Assembly: GCA_021827985.1 (NCBI GenBank)
Contig: JAKATL010000020.1
Span: 1-41,682 of the forward strand
DNA length: 41,682 nucleotides
Direction: 5' to 3'
Source: a bacterium
Lineage (GTDB): Bacteria; Chloroflexota; Dormibacteria; Aeolococcales; Bog-877
Shown: positions 7,349 to 16,630 of the stretch, one piece after another
How the letters are laid out: each line of letters opens with the position of its first letter
How positions within the stretch are numbered: the stretch's first letter is position 1
The notes under the pieces: generated by a model
Seen by the model: the letters and a program-made list of their open reading frames with translations, nothing else
Told to the model about the DNA's origin: nothing
The model's database searches: none
Translations under genes and position numbers: made by a program

Positions 7349-8232
7349 GGCTGCCTCGGGAGCTGGTGCGCGAGCTTCGAGTGAGCCCCGGCCGGGCCGC
7401 CGGCCTCGCTTCCAGGCCCACCGACCGGGTGAGGACCCGGTGGCCCGACGGGGACGGCGGGCGGCAGCTGGTCGAGGAGGACCTGGCGGAGTTCGTGCAG
7501 GAGCTGGAGCGCGCCCAGGAGCTGCTGTTTGCCAGCGCCACCAACTCGGTCCTGGTGGTGCTCCAGGCCCAGGATGCCGCCGGCAAGGACGGCACCATCA
7601 AGCACGTGATGTCCGGGGTGAATCCCCAGGGCTGCCGGGTCTACGCGTTCAAGCAGCCCTCCCGGGAGGAGCTGGCCCACGACTTTCTCTGGCGCTACCA
7701 GCAGCGGCTCCCAGCACGCGGGGAGATCGTGATCTTCAACCGCTCCTACTACGAGGAGGTGCTGGTGGTCCGAGTGCACCCGGAGCTGCTGGGCAGGGAG
7801 GCAGCCGGCTTCCCGCCGGATCGGTTCTGGAGGCGCCGCTTCCAGGACATCAACGCCTTCGAGCGCCATCTGCACCGCCAGGGCACCAGGGTGGTCAAGG
7901 TGTTCCTGCACGTGTCCCCGGAGGAGCAGCGGCGCCGCCTCCTGGAGCGGCTGGAGGACCCCAGGAAGTGGTGGAAGTTCTCCCCGGGAGACCTGGCCGA
8001 ACGGCGCCTCTGGGACGCCTATCAGCGCTGCTACGAGGAGGCGATCACCGCCACCTCGACCAGCTGGGCTCCCTGGCATGTGGTCCCCGCCGACCACAAG
8101 TACCAGCTCCGGGCGCTGGTTGGGGGGCTGGTCGTCGATGCCATCTCGCAGCTGGACATGCGACTCCCGGCACCCGACGGCCCGGCGCGGGAGGAGATGG
8201 ACCGAGCCCGGAGGGAGCTGGTGGGCGGCTAA
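7345..8232 (+). CDS. ppk2: polyphosphate kinase 2 family protein (PPK2)
   Basis: A 295-aa cytosolic kinase that transfers phosphate between polyphosphate and nucleotides. The Walker A variant is QAQDAAGKDGTIK (AAGKDG, residues 78-83). The Walker B region is VIFNRSYYEEVLVVRVHP. The lid region includes RRRLLERLEDPRKWWKFSPGD with its basic residues, and WHVVPADHKYQLR closes the domain. Length matches single-domain PPK2. The family contains class I (NDP), II (NMP) and III (both) enzymes, which I cannot separate from motifs alone. GTG 7345 has no Shine-Dalgarno site and overlaps a short upstream frame. The next gene, an aldo/keto reductase, appears to have its own start signal. Confidence 0.9.
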   Translation: MRLPRELVRELRVSPGRAAGLASRPTDRVRTRWPDGDGGRQLVEEDLAEFVQELERAQELLFASATNSVLVVLQAQDAAGKDGTIKHVMSGVNPQGCRVYAFKQPSREELAHDFLWRYQQRLPARGEIVIFNRSYYEEVLVVRVHPELLGREAAGFPPDRFWRRRFQDINAFERHLHRQGTRVVKVFLHVSPEEQRRRLLERLEDPRKWWKFSPGDLAERRLWDAYQRCYEEAITATSTSWAPWHVVPADHKYQLRALVGGLVVDAISQLDMRLPAPDGPAREEMDRARRELVGG

Positions 8233-8245
8233 GCCCTCCCGCTGC

Positions 8246-8251
8246 TAAATT
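8246..8251 (+). promoter_or_regulatory. extended -10 element, probable leaderless start
   Basis: TAAATT preceded by TGC, exactly six bases before GTG 8258. It is the clearest of the leaderless-type start signals in the window. Confidence 0.5.
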
Positions 8252-8257
8252 GGCCAG

Positions 8258-9268
8258 GTGAGCCAGGCCCCCGTCCCCACCCGCCGCCTGGGACAGGGAG
8301 GGCCCGAGGTTTCCGCCCTCGGCCTGGGCTGCATGGGCATGTCCCAGTCATACGGGCCGGCAGATGAGGCCGAGTCGCTGCGCACCCTGGACCGCGCCCT
8401 GGAGCTGGGGGTGTACTTCTGGGACACCGCCGACGCCTACGGCGGCGGGGCCAACGAGCGCCTCCTGGCCCGGGCGCTCCGCGGGCGCCGGGAGCGCGTC
8501 TTCCTGGCCACCAAGTTCGGCATCCGCAACGACGACACAATGGCCAGCTCCATCTGCGGTCGCCCCGACTATGTGCGCAGCAGCTGCGAGGGCTCCCTCG
8601 CCCGGCTGGAGACCGACCACATCGACCTCTACTACCAGCACCGGGTCGACCCCGAGGTACCTATCGAGGAAACGGTGGGGACCATGGCCGAGCTGGTGAG
8701 GGAGGGCAAGGTGCGTCACCTTGGGCTCTCCGAGGCCAGCGCGGATTCCCTGAGAAGGGCCTGCTCCGTGCATCCTATCACCGCGTTGCAGAGCGAGTGG
8801 TCCCTATGGACCCGCGATCTCGAACAGGAGGTGCTGGGGGTGGCGCGCTCCCTGGGGGTGGGCATCGTCCCGTACAGCCCCCTCGGCCGGGGCTTCCTCT
8901 CGGGTCGGCTGCGCAGCCCCCAGGATTTCGCCGAGGACGACTTCCGCCGCCGGAATCCCCGCTTCCAGGGTGAGAACTTCCAACGCAACCTGGAGCTGGT
9001 GGCGCGGGTGGAGAAGCTGGCGGCCGATCTGGGTGCGACCCCCGCCCAGCTGGCCATCGCCTGGTTGCTGCACCAGGGCACGGATGTCGTCCCCATCCCC
9101 GGGACCAAGCGCGTCCCGACACTGGAGGAGAACGCCGGGGCGGCAGCCCTCTCCCTCAGCCAGGGCCAGGTGCTGGAACTCTCCGGACTCTTCCCCCAGG
9201 GGGCTGCGGCGGGGGACCGCTACCCCGATCCTTCCTACCGATACGGGGAGAGCCCCCGGCCGACCTGA
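8258..9268 (+). CDS. aldo/keto reductase
   Basis: A 336-aa NADPH-dependent (beta/alpha)8-barrel oxidoreductase of the AKR superfamily, close to the YajO/YhdN/AKR13-like groups. The catalytic tetrad is present: Asp56 and Tyr61 in [13 protein letters not shown], Lys86 in ATKFGIRND, and His128 in YYQHRVDP. The N-terminal [13 protein letters not shown] is typical. Cofactor-binding segments at the C-terminal side are [13 protein letters not shown] and [14 protein letters not shown]. Such enzymes reduce a wide range of aldehydes and ketones, so the substrate is not predictable. GTG 8258 lies six bases after a TGC-TAAATT element. It is convergent with the flavin oxidase gene, ten bases away. Confidence 0.9.
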   Translation: MSQAPVPTRRLGQGGPEVSALGLGCMGMSQSYGPADEAESLRTLDRALELGVYFWDTADAYGGGANERLLARALRGRRERVFLATKFGIRNDDTMASSICGRPDYVRSSCEGSLARLETDHIDLYYQHRVDPEVPIEETVGTMAELVREGKVRHLGLSEASADSLRRACSVHPITALQSEWSLWTRDLEQEVLGVARSLGVGIVPYSPLGRGFLSGRLRSPQDFAEDDFRRRNPRFQGENFQRNLELVARVEKLAADLGATPAQLAIAWLLHQGTDVVPIPGTKRVPTLEENAGAAALSLSQGQVLELSGLFPQGAAAGDRYPDPSYRYGESPRPT

Positions 9269-9277
9269 CGCCCCAGC

Positions 9278-10447
9278 TCAGCTGGAGCGGCGCAGGGACG
9301 CCGGGGAGAGGTCGGACACCCGGGCGTGTCCGCTCAGGCCCAGGGTGAGGTCCAGCTCTGCCAGGAGGCACCGGAGGACATGCCGTACCCCCTCCTCGCC
9401 ACCCACCGCCAGCCCGTACACATAGGGACGGCCGATCAGGACCGCCCGGGCCCCCAGGGCCAGGGCCTTGGCGCAGTCAGCTCCGGACCGGATTCCCGAG
9501 TCGAAGAGCAGGGGGATGGGCGGGGACGAGGCGGCGACGTCCACGAGGCAGTCCAGGGCGGCGGCCGCGCCATCCACCTGGCGCCCCCCATGGTTGGAGA
9601 CCACCACCGCGGAGGCCCCGACCTCGACCGCCAGGTGGGCGTCGTCCGGGTGGCAGATCCCCTTGACCACGATGGGCAGACGAGTCTGCGCCCGCAGCCA
9701 GGAGAGGTCCTCCCAGCGCAGGCCGGGATGGCTGAAGACTCGGCTCCAGAGGGCGATCGCTGCCGCCGGGTCGGCCTCCGGATCGGCCGCCAGCCGGGAG
9801 CGGAACACGGGGTCGGAGAGGTAGTTGGCCAGCCCCTCCCCGCTGAGGAACGGTAGGTACCCATTGGCGAGGTCGCGGGGACGCCAGGCGAGGGTCCAGG
9901 TGTCCACCGTCACCACCAGGGCTGAGTACCCCGCCGCCTCCGCCCGGCCCACCAGGCTCAGGGCGAGCTCGCGGTCGGTGGGCCAGTAGAGCTGGAACCA
10001 CCCGACTCCCATAGAGGCCGCCTGGAGCTCGGCCGCGACCAGCTCCAGCTCGGTGCTGGACACCGTGGAGAGGACCATCGGTACCCCTAGACCTGCCGCC
10101 GCGCGGGCGACCTTGACCTCGGCCGCCTTAGCGACTGCGCCCAGGGCGCCGATCGGTGCCAGTAGCAGCGGGGTGGGCAGCCGCCTACCCAGGAGTTCCA
10201 CCGAGAGGTCACGCTCGGCCACCCCCTGGAGTTGCCGGGGCAAAATGCTCCACCTCCGGAAGGCACCAAGGTTGGCCTGCGCCGTCTGCTCCAACCCCGC
10301 CGAGCCGGCCACGTAGCCGAAGGCCCGAGAGGTCATCACCTCGCGCGCTTTGACCTCTATCTCCGGGGCGGTCATGGGCAGCTCGGGGACCTCGCCCCGG
10401 CTGCCCCGGGAGTAGATCTCCTGCTCGTAGTCGGCGAAGCGGGTCAC
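9278..10447 (-). CDS. FMN-dependent 2-hydroxy-acid oxidase (lactate 2-monooxygenase-like)
   Basis: A 389-aa FMN enzyme of the glycolate oxidase/lactate oxidase family. Family features are an N-terminal helix (FADYEQEIY), FGYVAGSAG with the conserved Tyr, FRRWSILPRQL, LLLAPIGALG, WFQLYWP (FMN/substrate Tyr), VVKGICHPDDA (catalytic Lys strand), and the active-site signature SNHGGRQVDGA with the catalytic His. LLFDSGIRSGADCAKALALG binds FMN phosphate. It oxidises a 2-hydroxy acid. The SGEGLANYLSDPVFRSRL insert resembles lactate 2-monooxygenases, which release acetate and CO2 from lactate. GTG 10447 is chosen because it lies seven bases after the stop of the upstream TfoX-like gene, with which it probably shares an operon. 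Confidence 0.85.
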   Translation of the reverse strand: MTRFADYEQEIYSRGSRGEVPELPMTAPEIEVKAREVMTSRAFGYVAGSAGLEQTAQANLGAFRRWSILPRQLQGVAERDLSVELLGRRLPTPLLLAPIGALGAVAKAAEVKVARAAAGLGVPMVLSTVSSTELELVAAELQAASMGVGWFQLYWPTDRELALSLVGRAEAAGYSALVVTVDTWTLAWRPRDLANGYLPFLSGEGLANYLSDPVFRSRLAADPEADPAAAIALWSRVFSHPGLRWEDLSWLRAQTRLPIVVKGICHPDDAHLAVEVGASAVVVSNHGGRQVDGAAAALDCLVDVAASSPPIPLLFDSGIRSGADCAKALALGARAVLIGRPYVYGLAVGGEEGVRHVLRCLLAELDLTLGLSGHARVSDLSPASLRRSS

Positions 10448-10454
10448 CGCCAGC

Positions 10455-10856
10455 TCACCGCGGCGGGAGCGACTTGACGTGGATGAAGGCCTCCCCGGCA
10501 AGCTTCTCCCAGAGGTCCGGATCCCGGGTGGGAACGGCCACCCAGCCGCGCATGGGGACGCCCCGCCCGGCGGTGAACGGGAGCCCAGTCCCCTGGAAGA
10601 TCAGCTCCCGGACCCGCGCCTCCGGCAACTTGACCACCATCTGGCCGTGGCTCTCAACGGCGAAGATCCGGCCGCGCACTCGAAGGGAATCCGCCCCGAA
10701 GCGGCCCCTGCGGCTGCCGGGGGCGGGTAGGTCGGTCTCCGCCCGGCCGGCGAACCGGGCCGCGAGGCGGCTGAAGCCGTCAACGCGGTCCGGTGGCGGG
10801 GCTGCCTGCCCCCCGTGGCCCGGCCCGTCGTCCTCCGGCAGCACACGATCGGGCAT
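10455..10856 (-). CDS. small TfoX N-terminal-domain-like protein
   Basis: A 133-aa protein. From about residue 60 it reads GRIFAVESHGQMVVKLPEARV, then GWVAVPTRDPDLWEKLAGEAF, the pattern of the TfoX/Sxy N-terminal domain or YjbR-like single-domain proteins found widely in actinobacteria. Beyond resemblance to competence-regulator domains their function is unknown. The first 30 residues are Pro/Gly-rich and probably disordered. ATG 10856 is preceded ten bases upstream by TACCAT, a possible -10. The flavin oxidase gene follows after seven bases. Confidence 0.6.
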   Translation of the reverse strand: MPDRVLPEDDGPGHGGQAAPPPDRVDGFSRLAARFAGRAETDLPAPGSRRGRFGADSLRVRGRIFAVESHGQMVVKLPEARVRELIFQGTGLPFTAGRGVPMRGWVAVPTRDPDLWEKLAGEAFIHVKSLPPR

Positions 10857-11045
10857 GGTGCGGCAGATGGTACCAACGGTCGCCCAGGTCCGGAGGGCCG
10901 TCCCGGAGCCGAGTTGAGAGGTTGTGCTCCACCGCCCTCGGCGGGATGTTCACCATGCGAAGGCCACACCCCTCGCCGGCCTTACATTCGCATGCTGCTC
11001 AGCGCGGCTCGCCGCTGCACTTCGGGGATGAATTGGCTGCTTAGC

Positions 11046-11075
11046 TTGACATCGGTCCTCGGCCACTGCTAACCT
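11046..11075 (+). promoter_or_regulatory. sigma70-type promoter for the APC permease
   Basis: A consensus TTGACA (11046-11051), an 18-base spacer, and TAACCT (11070-11075) preceded by TGC. Transcription would start near 11082. It is the best-formed promoter in the window and shares the TGC-TAnnnT form of the leaderless ones. Confidence 0.6.
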
Positions 11076-11105
11076 CGCGCGACCGGAGCCTCGCGCGCCG
11101 GAACG

Positions 11106-12752
11106 GTGCAGGTCACGACTGTGTTGGTAGGGGATGCTGAGGTGTCTGACCAGACCTTGACTGGGGTCGCCGCCACCGAGCAGGCGTCCCGTTCGTACAA
11201 GAGGGACCTGGGCCTGTGGTCGGTGGTCTTCCTGGCCACTGGGGCCATCCTCGGTCCGGCGGTGGGCTTCACCCCGGTCTCGGTCCTGGGACTGGCCGGG
11301 CCGGCCGGGATCTTCTCCTGGATCATCGCCTTCGCCATGATCATGGTGCTGGCCATGTCGTACATCGAGCTGGGCACCATGTGGCCGCGGGCAGGGGGGG
11401 TGGCCTATTACCCCGCGCGGGCCAGCGGTCCGCTGGTCGGGGTGCTGAACGCTTGGGGGGCGTTCATCGGCTACTCCCTGGCGGTGCCCTCGATCATCGT
11501 GGCCTTCGTCGAGTACCTCAGCTACTGGTTCCCCTCTTTCTTCGCCAACGGGACGCTCACCTGGCTGGGGATCTTCATCGCCTTCCTCACCCTGATCGCC
11601 ATGCTGGTGATCAACAGCCTGCGCATCCGCTACATGGGCGAGATCAACAACGCCCTCACCATCTTCACCATCCTGGGGCTGGTGGTGGTCATGGCAGGCC
11701 TCCTCACCCACTTCCACGGCAGCAACTTCACCAGCTTCCACGGCCTCTTCCCGGCCGGGGCCAGTGGGCTGCTCCTGGCGGTCTCCGCCACCGTCTACGG
11801 ATACGGCGGCTTCCGCCAACCGATCGACTACGCCGAGGAGGTGAAGGACCCGGGCCGGACCATCCCCCGGGCGGTTCTGCTCACCATGGTGATCGTCCTG
11901 GTCCTGTTCTGCCTCGAGAGCTTCTTCTACGTGGGGGCGATCAACTGGCATGCCATGAAGCTGGGATCCGGCGCCTGGGCCTCGCTCTCCGCTCTGCAGT
12001 TCCCCTTCGTCACGGTCTCCAATGGCGCCGGGCTCGCCACCATCGGGCTGATCGCCGTCGTGACCACCCTGATCGCCTCCTTCAAGGACGGGTACATCTA
12101 CTCGGGAGGCGCGGCCCGGGTGGGCCAGACCATGGCTCGCTACGACAACTACCTGCCCCCGATCTTCTCCCGCCTAACCCTTCAGGGGATCCCCATGGTC
12201 TCCCTCATCCTGGTGCTGGTGGTGGTGGCCATCTACCTCATCCTGCTGCCGGCCTTCTCCAGCCTGTTCCCCCTGGTTGCCTCCGCGCTGGTCCTGTCGT
12301 ACGCGCCCGGACCTCTGGCGTGCGCCATCTTCCGCCAGCGCCATCCGGACGAGCCCCGGCCCTACCGGATGCCCGCCCTGCCGGTGCTGGGGCCGCTGGC
12401 CTTCGTGGTGGCCAGCCTCATGGTCTACTGGTCGGGGTGGACGGCGGTGCGGATCCTCATCCCCTCGGTGGTGGTGGGTGTCCTCCTGCTCGGGTTCTAC
12501 CGCCGCACCCGGCCGCTGACCGGGCAGGACATCGTTTACGGCATCTGGATGCCTGCCTACTTGGGGGTGATCCTGCTGGTCTCCTTCCTGGGCGGCACCG
12601 ACTTCGGCGGGCGCAACATCCTCCCCTTCCCCTACGACTCCCTGATCTTCGCGGTGATCGCCCTGGCCTTCTACTACATCGGCTATTGGAGCGGCACCCA
12701 TTGGACCGGGACCTCGATCACCGAGGACCCGGCCACCACCCCTTCAGCCTGA
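11106..12752 (+). CDS. APC-superfamily amino acid permease
   Basis: A 548-aa integral membrane protein with about 12-14 hydrophobic helices. The first helix carries [18 protein letters not shown], matching the Gly-rich unwound substrate site of APC transporters. Helix 6 carries [25 protein letters not shown], matching the family 'FxGFE..A.E.kNP.R' signature, though with the E replaced by Q/P. Transport of an amino acid or amine by proton symport or exchange is likely. The N-terminal 35 residues are hydrophilic. GTG 11106 is about 24 bases after the predicted transcription start; GTG 11142, with AGGGG upstream, is an equally plausible start. The C-terminal helices extend beyond the usual 12. 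Confidence 0.85.
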   Translation: MQVTTVLVGDAEVSDQTLTGVAATEQASRSYKRDLGLWSVVFLATGAILGPAVGFTPVSVLGLAGPAGIFSWIIAFAMIMVLAMSYIELGTMWPRAGGVAYYPARASGPLVGVLNAWGAFIGYSLAVPSIIVAFVEYLSYWFPSFFANGTLTWLGIFIAFLTLIAMLVINSLRIRYMGEINNALTIFTILGLVVVMAGLLTHFHGSNFTSFHGLFPAGASGLLLAVSATVYGYGGFRQPIDYAEEVKDPGRTIPRAVLLTMVIVLVLFCLESFFYVGAINWHAMKLGSGAWASLSALQFPFVTVSNGAGLATIGLIAVVTTLIASFKDGYIYSGGAARVGQTMARYDNYLPPIFSRLTLQGIPMVSLILVLVVVAIYLILLPAFSSLFPLVASALVLSYAPGPLACAIFRQRHPDEPRPYRMPALPVLGPLAFVVASLMVYWSGWTAVRILIPSVVVGVLLLGFYRRTRPLTGQDIVYGIWMPAYLGVILLVSFLGGTDFGGRNILPFPYDSLIFAVIALAFYYIGYWSGTHWTGTSITEDPATTPSA

Positions 12753-12756
12753 TCCC

Positions 12757-12789
12757 GGGGGGGGCGCCGCGGGGAGCGGCGGCCCCCCC
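12757..12789 (+). terminator. GC-rich hairpin after the permease, possible terminator
   Basis: Left arm 12757-12770 (eight G then CGCCGC) and right arm 12776-12789 (GCGGCGG then C run) pair with a single mismatch around a five-base GGGGA loop. No U-tract follows, so intrinsic termination is uncertain. It lies five bases after the permease stop. Confidence 0.35.
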
Positions 12790-12822
12790 AACCCCGGGCC
12801 CCGGGGCCTAGCATGGAGAAGC

Positions 12823-13713
12823 ATGACCAAGGAGATCCAGTGCGCGATCGGGGTCCACGTGGACGCTGTGGCCGGCTGGCTGGGCTCGTACGGCGGGCAG
12901 GACTCCCCCTCCGACATCCAGCGCGGGATGTTCGCCGGAGAGGTGGGGATCCCCCGCCTCCTGGAGCTCTTCCGGCGGTTGGAGCTGCGTACCACCTGGT
13001 TCATCCCCGGGCACTCCCTGGAGACCTTCCCGTCCCAGGTGGAGCAGGTCGTTTCCCAGGGCCACGAGGTGGGCGCCCACGGCTACTCGCACGAGAACCC
13101 GATCGCTATGACCCGGGAGCAGGAGGCCGCGGTTCTCGCCCGCTGTGTGGAGCTGATCGAGAAGGTGAGTGGGCGCCGGCCCCGCGGGTACGTTGCTCCC
13201 TGGTGGGAGATGTCCGAGTCCACGGCGGAGCTGCTCCTGGCCCAGGGCTTCACCTACGACAACAGTCAGGGCTATCACGACTTTCTCCCCTTCTATGCGC
13301 GGGTGGGCGACAGCTGGAGCAAGGTGGACTACTCGCAGCCGGCCGAGAGCTGGATGCGGCCTCTGCAACGCGGCCGGGAGGTCGACCTGGTGGAGCTCGC
13401 CGCCAACTGGTACCTCGACGATCTGCCGCCCATGATGTTCATCAAGCAGTCCCCCAACAGCCACGGCTTCGTCAACCCCCGAGAGCTGGAGCAGATGTGG
13501 CGAGATGAGTTCGACTGGGTCTACCGGGAGATGGACTATGCCGTCTTCCCCCTCACCATCCACCCAGACGTGAGCGGCCGGCCCCAGGTGCTGCTGATGC
13601 TGGAGCGGCTGCTGGCCCACCTCCGCACCCATCCGGGGGTTACCTTCGTGACCATGGAGGAGGCGGCCTCCGACTTCCGCCGCCGCCGGCCCTTTGCCAA
13701 CCTTGGGCGGTAG
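12823..13713 (+). CDS. polysaccharide deacetylase family protein (PgdA/PuuE-like)
   Basis: A 296-aa NodB-type carbohydrate esterase-4 fold. The motif 1 Asp is in IGVHVDAV, the zinc-binding HxxxH set is in [19 protein letters not shown] is motif 3, and [13 protein letters not shown] is motif 5 with the catalytic His. No signal peptide is visible, so it is probably cytoplasmic, as in H. pylori PgdA/allantoinase-like PuuE members, which act on small amides instead of cell-wall glycan. ATG 12823 has GGAGAAGC directly upstream and TAGCAT eight bases before it. It overlaps the homoserine kinase gene by 20 bases. The substrate is not deducible. Confidence 0.85.
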   Translation: MTKEIQCAIGVHVDAVAGWLGSYGGQDSPSDIQRGMFAGEVGIPRLLELFRRLELRTTWFIPGHSLETFPSQVEQVVSQGHEVGAHGYSHENPIAMTREQEAAVLARCVELIEKVSGRRPRGYVAPWWEMSESTAELLLAQGFTYDNSQGYHDFLPFYARVGDSWSKVDYSQPAESWMRPLQRGREVDLVELAANWYLDDLPPMMFIKQSPNSHGFVNPRELEQMWRDEFDWVYREMDYAVFPLTIHPDVSGRPQVLLMLERLLAHLRTHPGVTFVTMEEAASDFRRRRPFANLGR

Positions 13714-14626
13714 CCGGGAGCAAGGGCTCCTGGTCCGGGTTCCGGCCAGCTCGGCCAACCTGGGCAGCGCCTTCGACACCGCCGCTCTGGCGCTGGACCT
13801 CTACCTGGAGGTCCAGCGCCTCTGGATCCCCGAAGGGGGGGTGGAGCTCGAGTATCACGGGCCCGATCCCGAGCAGGTTCCGCTGGGCCAGGACAACCTC
13901 ATCTGCCGGGGAATGGCGGAGGTGACGGGAGAGGCGGCCGGCGGGGTGCGCCTCGTCGTCCGTAGTCAGATCCCCATCGGCGTGGGTCTGGGGTCCAGTG
14001 CCGCCGCGCTGGTGGCGGGTGTGCTGATCGGCGCGGAGATCGATGGCGGAGGCCATTCCCGGGAGGAGCTGCTGGGGGTGGCGGCCCGGCTCGAGGGCCA
14101 TCCCGACAACGCCGCGGCGGCGCTCCTCGGAGGCTTCGTGGTGGCCGCTGAGAGCCCTTCGGAGGTCCTCACCCGGCGCACTGATTTGCCCAGCCAGCTG
14201 CGGTTCGTGATCGCCACCCCGGCGCTGGCGCTGCCCACCTCCACCTCCCGAGCGGTCCTCCCCTCCAGCTACGATCGCCAGGATGTGACCTGGAATCTGC
14301 AACGGACGGCTCTGCTCACCGCGGCGTTCTTCTCCGACCCTCTCAGCCTCAGCCCGGAGCTGTTCTCCGACCGGCTGCACCAGGGGCGTCGTGCCCAACT
14401 GGTCCCGGGTATCACCGACTGCCTCGATGTGCGGCACCCGGATCTGCTGGGGGTGTTCCTCAGCGGGGCGGGGTCGTCCGTGGTGGGGGTGGTGCGAGGA
14501 TCCGAGGGCGAGGTGGGAGAGCTCTTCCGGGAGGCCTTCGCTGGAGCCGGGATCAGCGCCCGCACCCGGGTGGCTTCGGGCGACAACCGGGGGGCCGAGG
14601 TGAGACGGATCGAGATCCCAGCGTGA
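13694..14626 (+). CDS. thrB: homoserine kinase
   Basis: A 310-aa GHMP-family kinase that phosphorylates homoserine, the step before threonine synthase. N-terminal [21 protein letters not shown] is the ThrB opening. The phosphate-binding loop is [16 protein letters not shown] (about 93-108), and [14 protein letters not shown] and [12 protein letters not shown] are the later conserved parts. There is no ATG; TTG 13694 or TTG 13703 are the only reasonable starts, both inside the end of the deacetylase gene. Its stop overlaps the GTG of thrC by four bases (GTGA), so the two are translationally coupled. Confidence 0.92.
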   Translation: MPTLGGSREQGLLVRVPASSANLGSAFDTAALALDLYLEVQRLWIPEGGVELEYHGPDPEQVPLGQDNLICRGMAEVTGEAAGGVRLVVRSQIPIGVGLGSSAAALVAGVLIGAEIDGGGHSREELLGVAARLEGHPDNAAAALLGGFVVAAESPSEVLTRRTDLPSQLRFVIATPALALPTSTSRAVLPSSYDRQDVTWNLQRTALLTAAFFSDPLSLSPELFSDRLHQGRRAQLVPGITDCLDVRHPDLLGVFLSGAGSSVVGVVRGSEGEVGELFREAFAGAGISARTRVASGDNRGAEVRRIEIPA

Positions 14627-15933
14627 TTGAACCTCCCCCCGGCGCCGCCCCGACCGGGCGCGGGGCGGCCAGCCGGCTCCGCTGCTCGGACCCCGCCTGC
14701 GGCACCTGGCTCAACCGGGAGGAGGGCGTGTACTCCTGCCCTCGCTGCGGCCAGCTGGCCGAGCTGGTGCTAGAGATAGACCCGGCGGGGGCCCGGAGCT
14801 GGAGAGAGCGCTGGCGCGCGCGGCTGCCCGGCCGGGACGCGGCGGGCCGGAGCGGGGTTTGGCGCTTCTCGGAGCTGCTGCCATCGATCGCTCCCGGGGT
14901 GGACGCGGTCACCCTGGGTGAGGGTGGGACGCCGCTCCTGGAGCTCCCGCAGCTGGCGGCGGAGCTCCAGCTGGAGGGCCTTTGGGTGAAGCACCTCGGG
15001 GTCAACCCCACCGGCTCCTTCAAGGACCTCGGGATGACCGTCTGTGTGACCGAGGCCAGGGTCCTGGGGAGGGGCGTGGTGGCCTGCGCCTCCACCGGCA
15101 ACACCTCGGCATCGATGGCCGCCTACGCCGCCCGGGCGGGGCTGCGCGCCCTGGTCCTGGTCCCGGAGGGGCAGGTCACGGCCGCCAAGCTGGCCCAGGC
15201 GCTGGACTTCGGGGCGATGGTGGTGCAGGCCGGGGAGACCTTCGATGAGGCTTTCCATCTCCTCCGGCAGCTGGCGCCCCGGCTCAACCTCTACCTGGCC
15301 AATTCGATCAACCCCTTCCGCCTGGAGGGGCAGAAGACGGCGGTCGTGGAGCTCCTGGAGCAGCTGGACTGGCAGCCGCCGGACTATCTCATCCTGCCCG
15401 GCGGGAATCTGGGCAACGTCTCCGCCCTGGGCAAGGGGATCTCAGAGCTGGCTGACGCGGGGTTGATCACCGATTTACCCCATCTCGGGGTGGTCCAGGC
15501 CGAAGGCGCCAGTCCGTTCCACCGGATGTGGGCCGCGGGGGCCGAGGAGCTGGTGCCCGAGGACCATCCCGAGACCCGGGCGACCGCGATCCGGATCGGT
15601 AGGCCCGCCAACTGGCCCCGAGCCCTGAGGGCACTCCTCAGGACCCGCGGCCTCACCGCTGCGGTCCCCGATTCTGAGATCGAGACGGCCAAGAGGAGGC
15701 TGGCCGAGCTCGGGGTGGGGTGCGAGCCAGCCTCGGCCGCGAGCCTCGCCGGGCTGCGGCGGATGCGCCAGAGCGGCCAGGTACCCGTGGGGGCTCGGGT
15801 GGTGCTGGTTCTCACCGGGCACCAGCTCAAGGACACCGCCTACGTGGAGGAGCACCTGGCGGGGCTGCCGGGCATCCGGCGGGCCGAGCCCACCCTGGAG
15901 GGGGTGGAGCGCTCCCTGCTGGGCTGGCTCTGA
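14623..15933 (+). CDS. thrC: threonine synthase
   Basis: A 436-aa fold-type II PLP enzyme converting O-phosphohomoserine to threonine. The PLP lysine is Lys134 in GVNPTGSFKDLGMT, CASTGNTSASMAAYAARAG binds the phosphate side, and LPGGNLGNVSALGKG is the Gly-rich PLP-phosphate loop. An N-terminal rubredoxin-like zinc ribbon is present: Cys21, Cys26, Cys39 and Cys42 (CSDPAC...CPRC). Such ribbons are common in archaeal and actinobacterial ThrC. The start GTG overlaps thrB by four bases. No homoserine dehydrogenase or aspartokinase lies within the window. Confidence 0.93.
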   Translation: MIEPPPGAAPTGRGAASRLRCSDPACGTWLNREEGVYSCPRCGQLAELVLEIDPAGARSWRERWRARLPGRDAAGRSGVWRFSELLPSIAPGVDAVTLGEGGTPLLELPQLAAELQLEGLWVKHLGVNPTGSFKDLGMTVCVTEARVLGRGVVACASTGNTSASMAAYAARAGLRALVLVPEGQVTAAKLAQALDFGAMVVQAGETFDEAFHLLRQLAPRLNLYLANSINPFRLEGQKTAVVELLEQLDWQPPDYLILPGGNLGNVSALGKGISELADAGLITDLPHLGVVQAEGASPFHRMWAAGAEELVPEDHPETRATAIRIGRPANWPRALRALLRTRGLTAAVPDSEIETAKRRLAELGVGCEPASAASLAGLRRMRQSGQVPVGARVVLVLTGHQLKDTAYVEEHLAGLPGIRRAEPTLEGVERSLLGWL

Positions 15934-15964
15934 ACCGGTGGCGCGGAGCGTTGAGGAGGTGGCC

Positions 15965-16546
15965 ATGATCAGCAGGTTCCCGGTCCCTGAGTTGGAGGAT
16001 CTGCCCCCGGATCTGGCAGAGAGGGTGGGGGAGATCGCCGCCCGCACGGGGTTCGTCCCCAACGTGCTGCTGGCCCTCGGCCACCGGCCGGCGGAGCTGC
16101 GGGCCTTCATGGACTACCACGACGCGGTGATGGAGCGGCGGGACGGGCTGAGCAAGGCCGAGCGCGAGATGATCGTGGTGGTCACCAGCGCGGCGCGCAG
16201 CTGCCCCTACTGCGTCATCGCCCACGGAGCCATCCTCAGGGTGCGGGCCCGAGACCCTCACATCTCCGATCTGCTGGCGGTGAACCACCGGCTGGCCCCG
16301 ATCAGCGACCGCCAGCGGGCCATGCTCGACTACGCTCTGAAGCTCTCCCTCACCCCGGAGCTGATTGGCGAGCCGGACCGGGAGGCCCTGTGCGCCGCCG
16401 GGTTCGGCGAGGAGGAGATCTGGGACATCTCCGCGGTGGTGGCCCTGTTCGCCCTGGCCAACCGGATGGCCCTGGCTCTCGACCTTCGGCCCAACCCCGA
16501 GTTCCACGAGCTGGGCCGGGCTGCGCCACCCTCCGCACCCGGCTGA
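15965..16546 (+). CDS. peroxidase-related/AhpD-like carboxymuconolactone decarboxylase-fold protein
   Basis: A 193-aa helical protein of the AhpD/CMD superfamily (uncharacterised peroxidase-related branch). The redox motif is SCPYCVIAHGAILR (CxxC plus His), after AEREMIVVVTSAARS. It probably acts as a thiol-dependent peroxidase or reductase. ATG 15965 is chosen over an upstream in-frame start because GAGGAGGT (15953-15960) is ideally placed before it. It follows thrC by 31 bases and may be cotranscribed, though no functional link to threonine is evident. Confidence 0.82.
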   Translation: MISRFPVPELEDLPPDLAERVGEIAARTGFVPNVLLALGHRPAELRAFMDYHDAVMERRDGLSKAEREMIVVVTSAARSCPYCVIAHGAILRVRARDPHISDLLAVNHRLAPISDRQRAMLDYALKLSLTPELIGEPDREALCAAGFGEEEIWDISAVVALFALANRMALALDLRPNPEFHELGRAAPPSAPG

Positions 16547-16588
16547 GAGCCCCTCCTCCCTCGTCCGCGCCCCGCAGGGGACCGCGCG

Positions 16589-16607
16589 GTGATATCTTAG
16601 TGATATC
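16589..16607. promoter_or_regulatory. tandem GTGATATC repeat, operator candidate for the SPFH-RHH operon
   Basis: GTGATATC occurs at 16589-16596 and again at 16600-16607, with start-to-start spacing of 11 bases, about one helical turn. Each copy contains the palindrome GATATC. It is an AT-rich island in very GC-rich DNA and lies 24 bases before the SPFH start, where a promoter would be. Ribbon-helix-helix dimers often bind tandem sites at this spacing, and the operon's second gene encodes such a protein. Confidence 0.6.
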
Positions 16608-16630
16608 GGTTTATTTGGACGGGAGGTGGG

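Noticed and set aside
11216..12811. A 531-codon second plus-strand frame within the permease gene
   Set aside because: His/Arg/Pro-rich out-of-frame translation of the membrane protein, with no hydrophobic helices.
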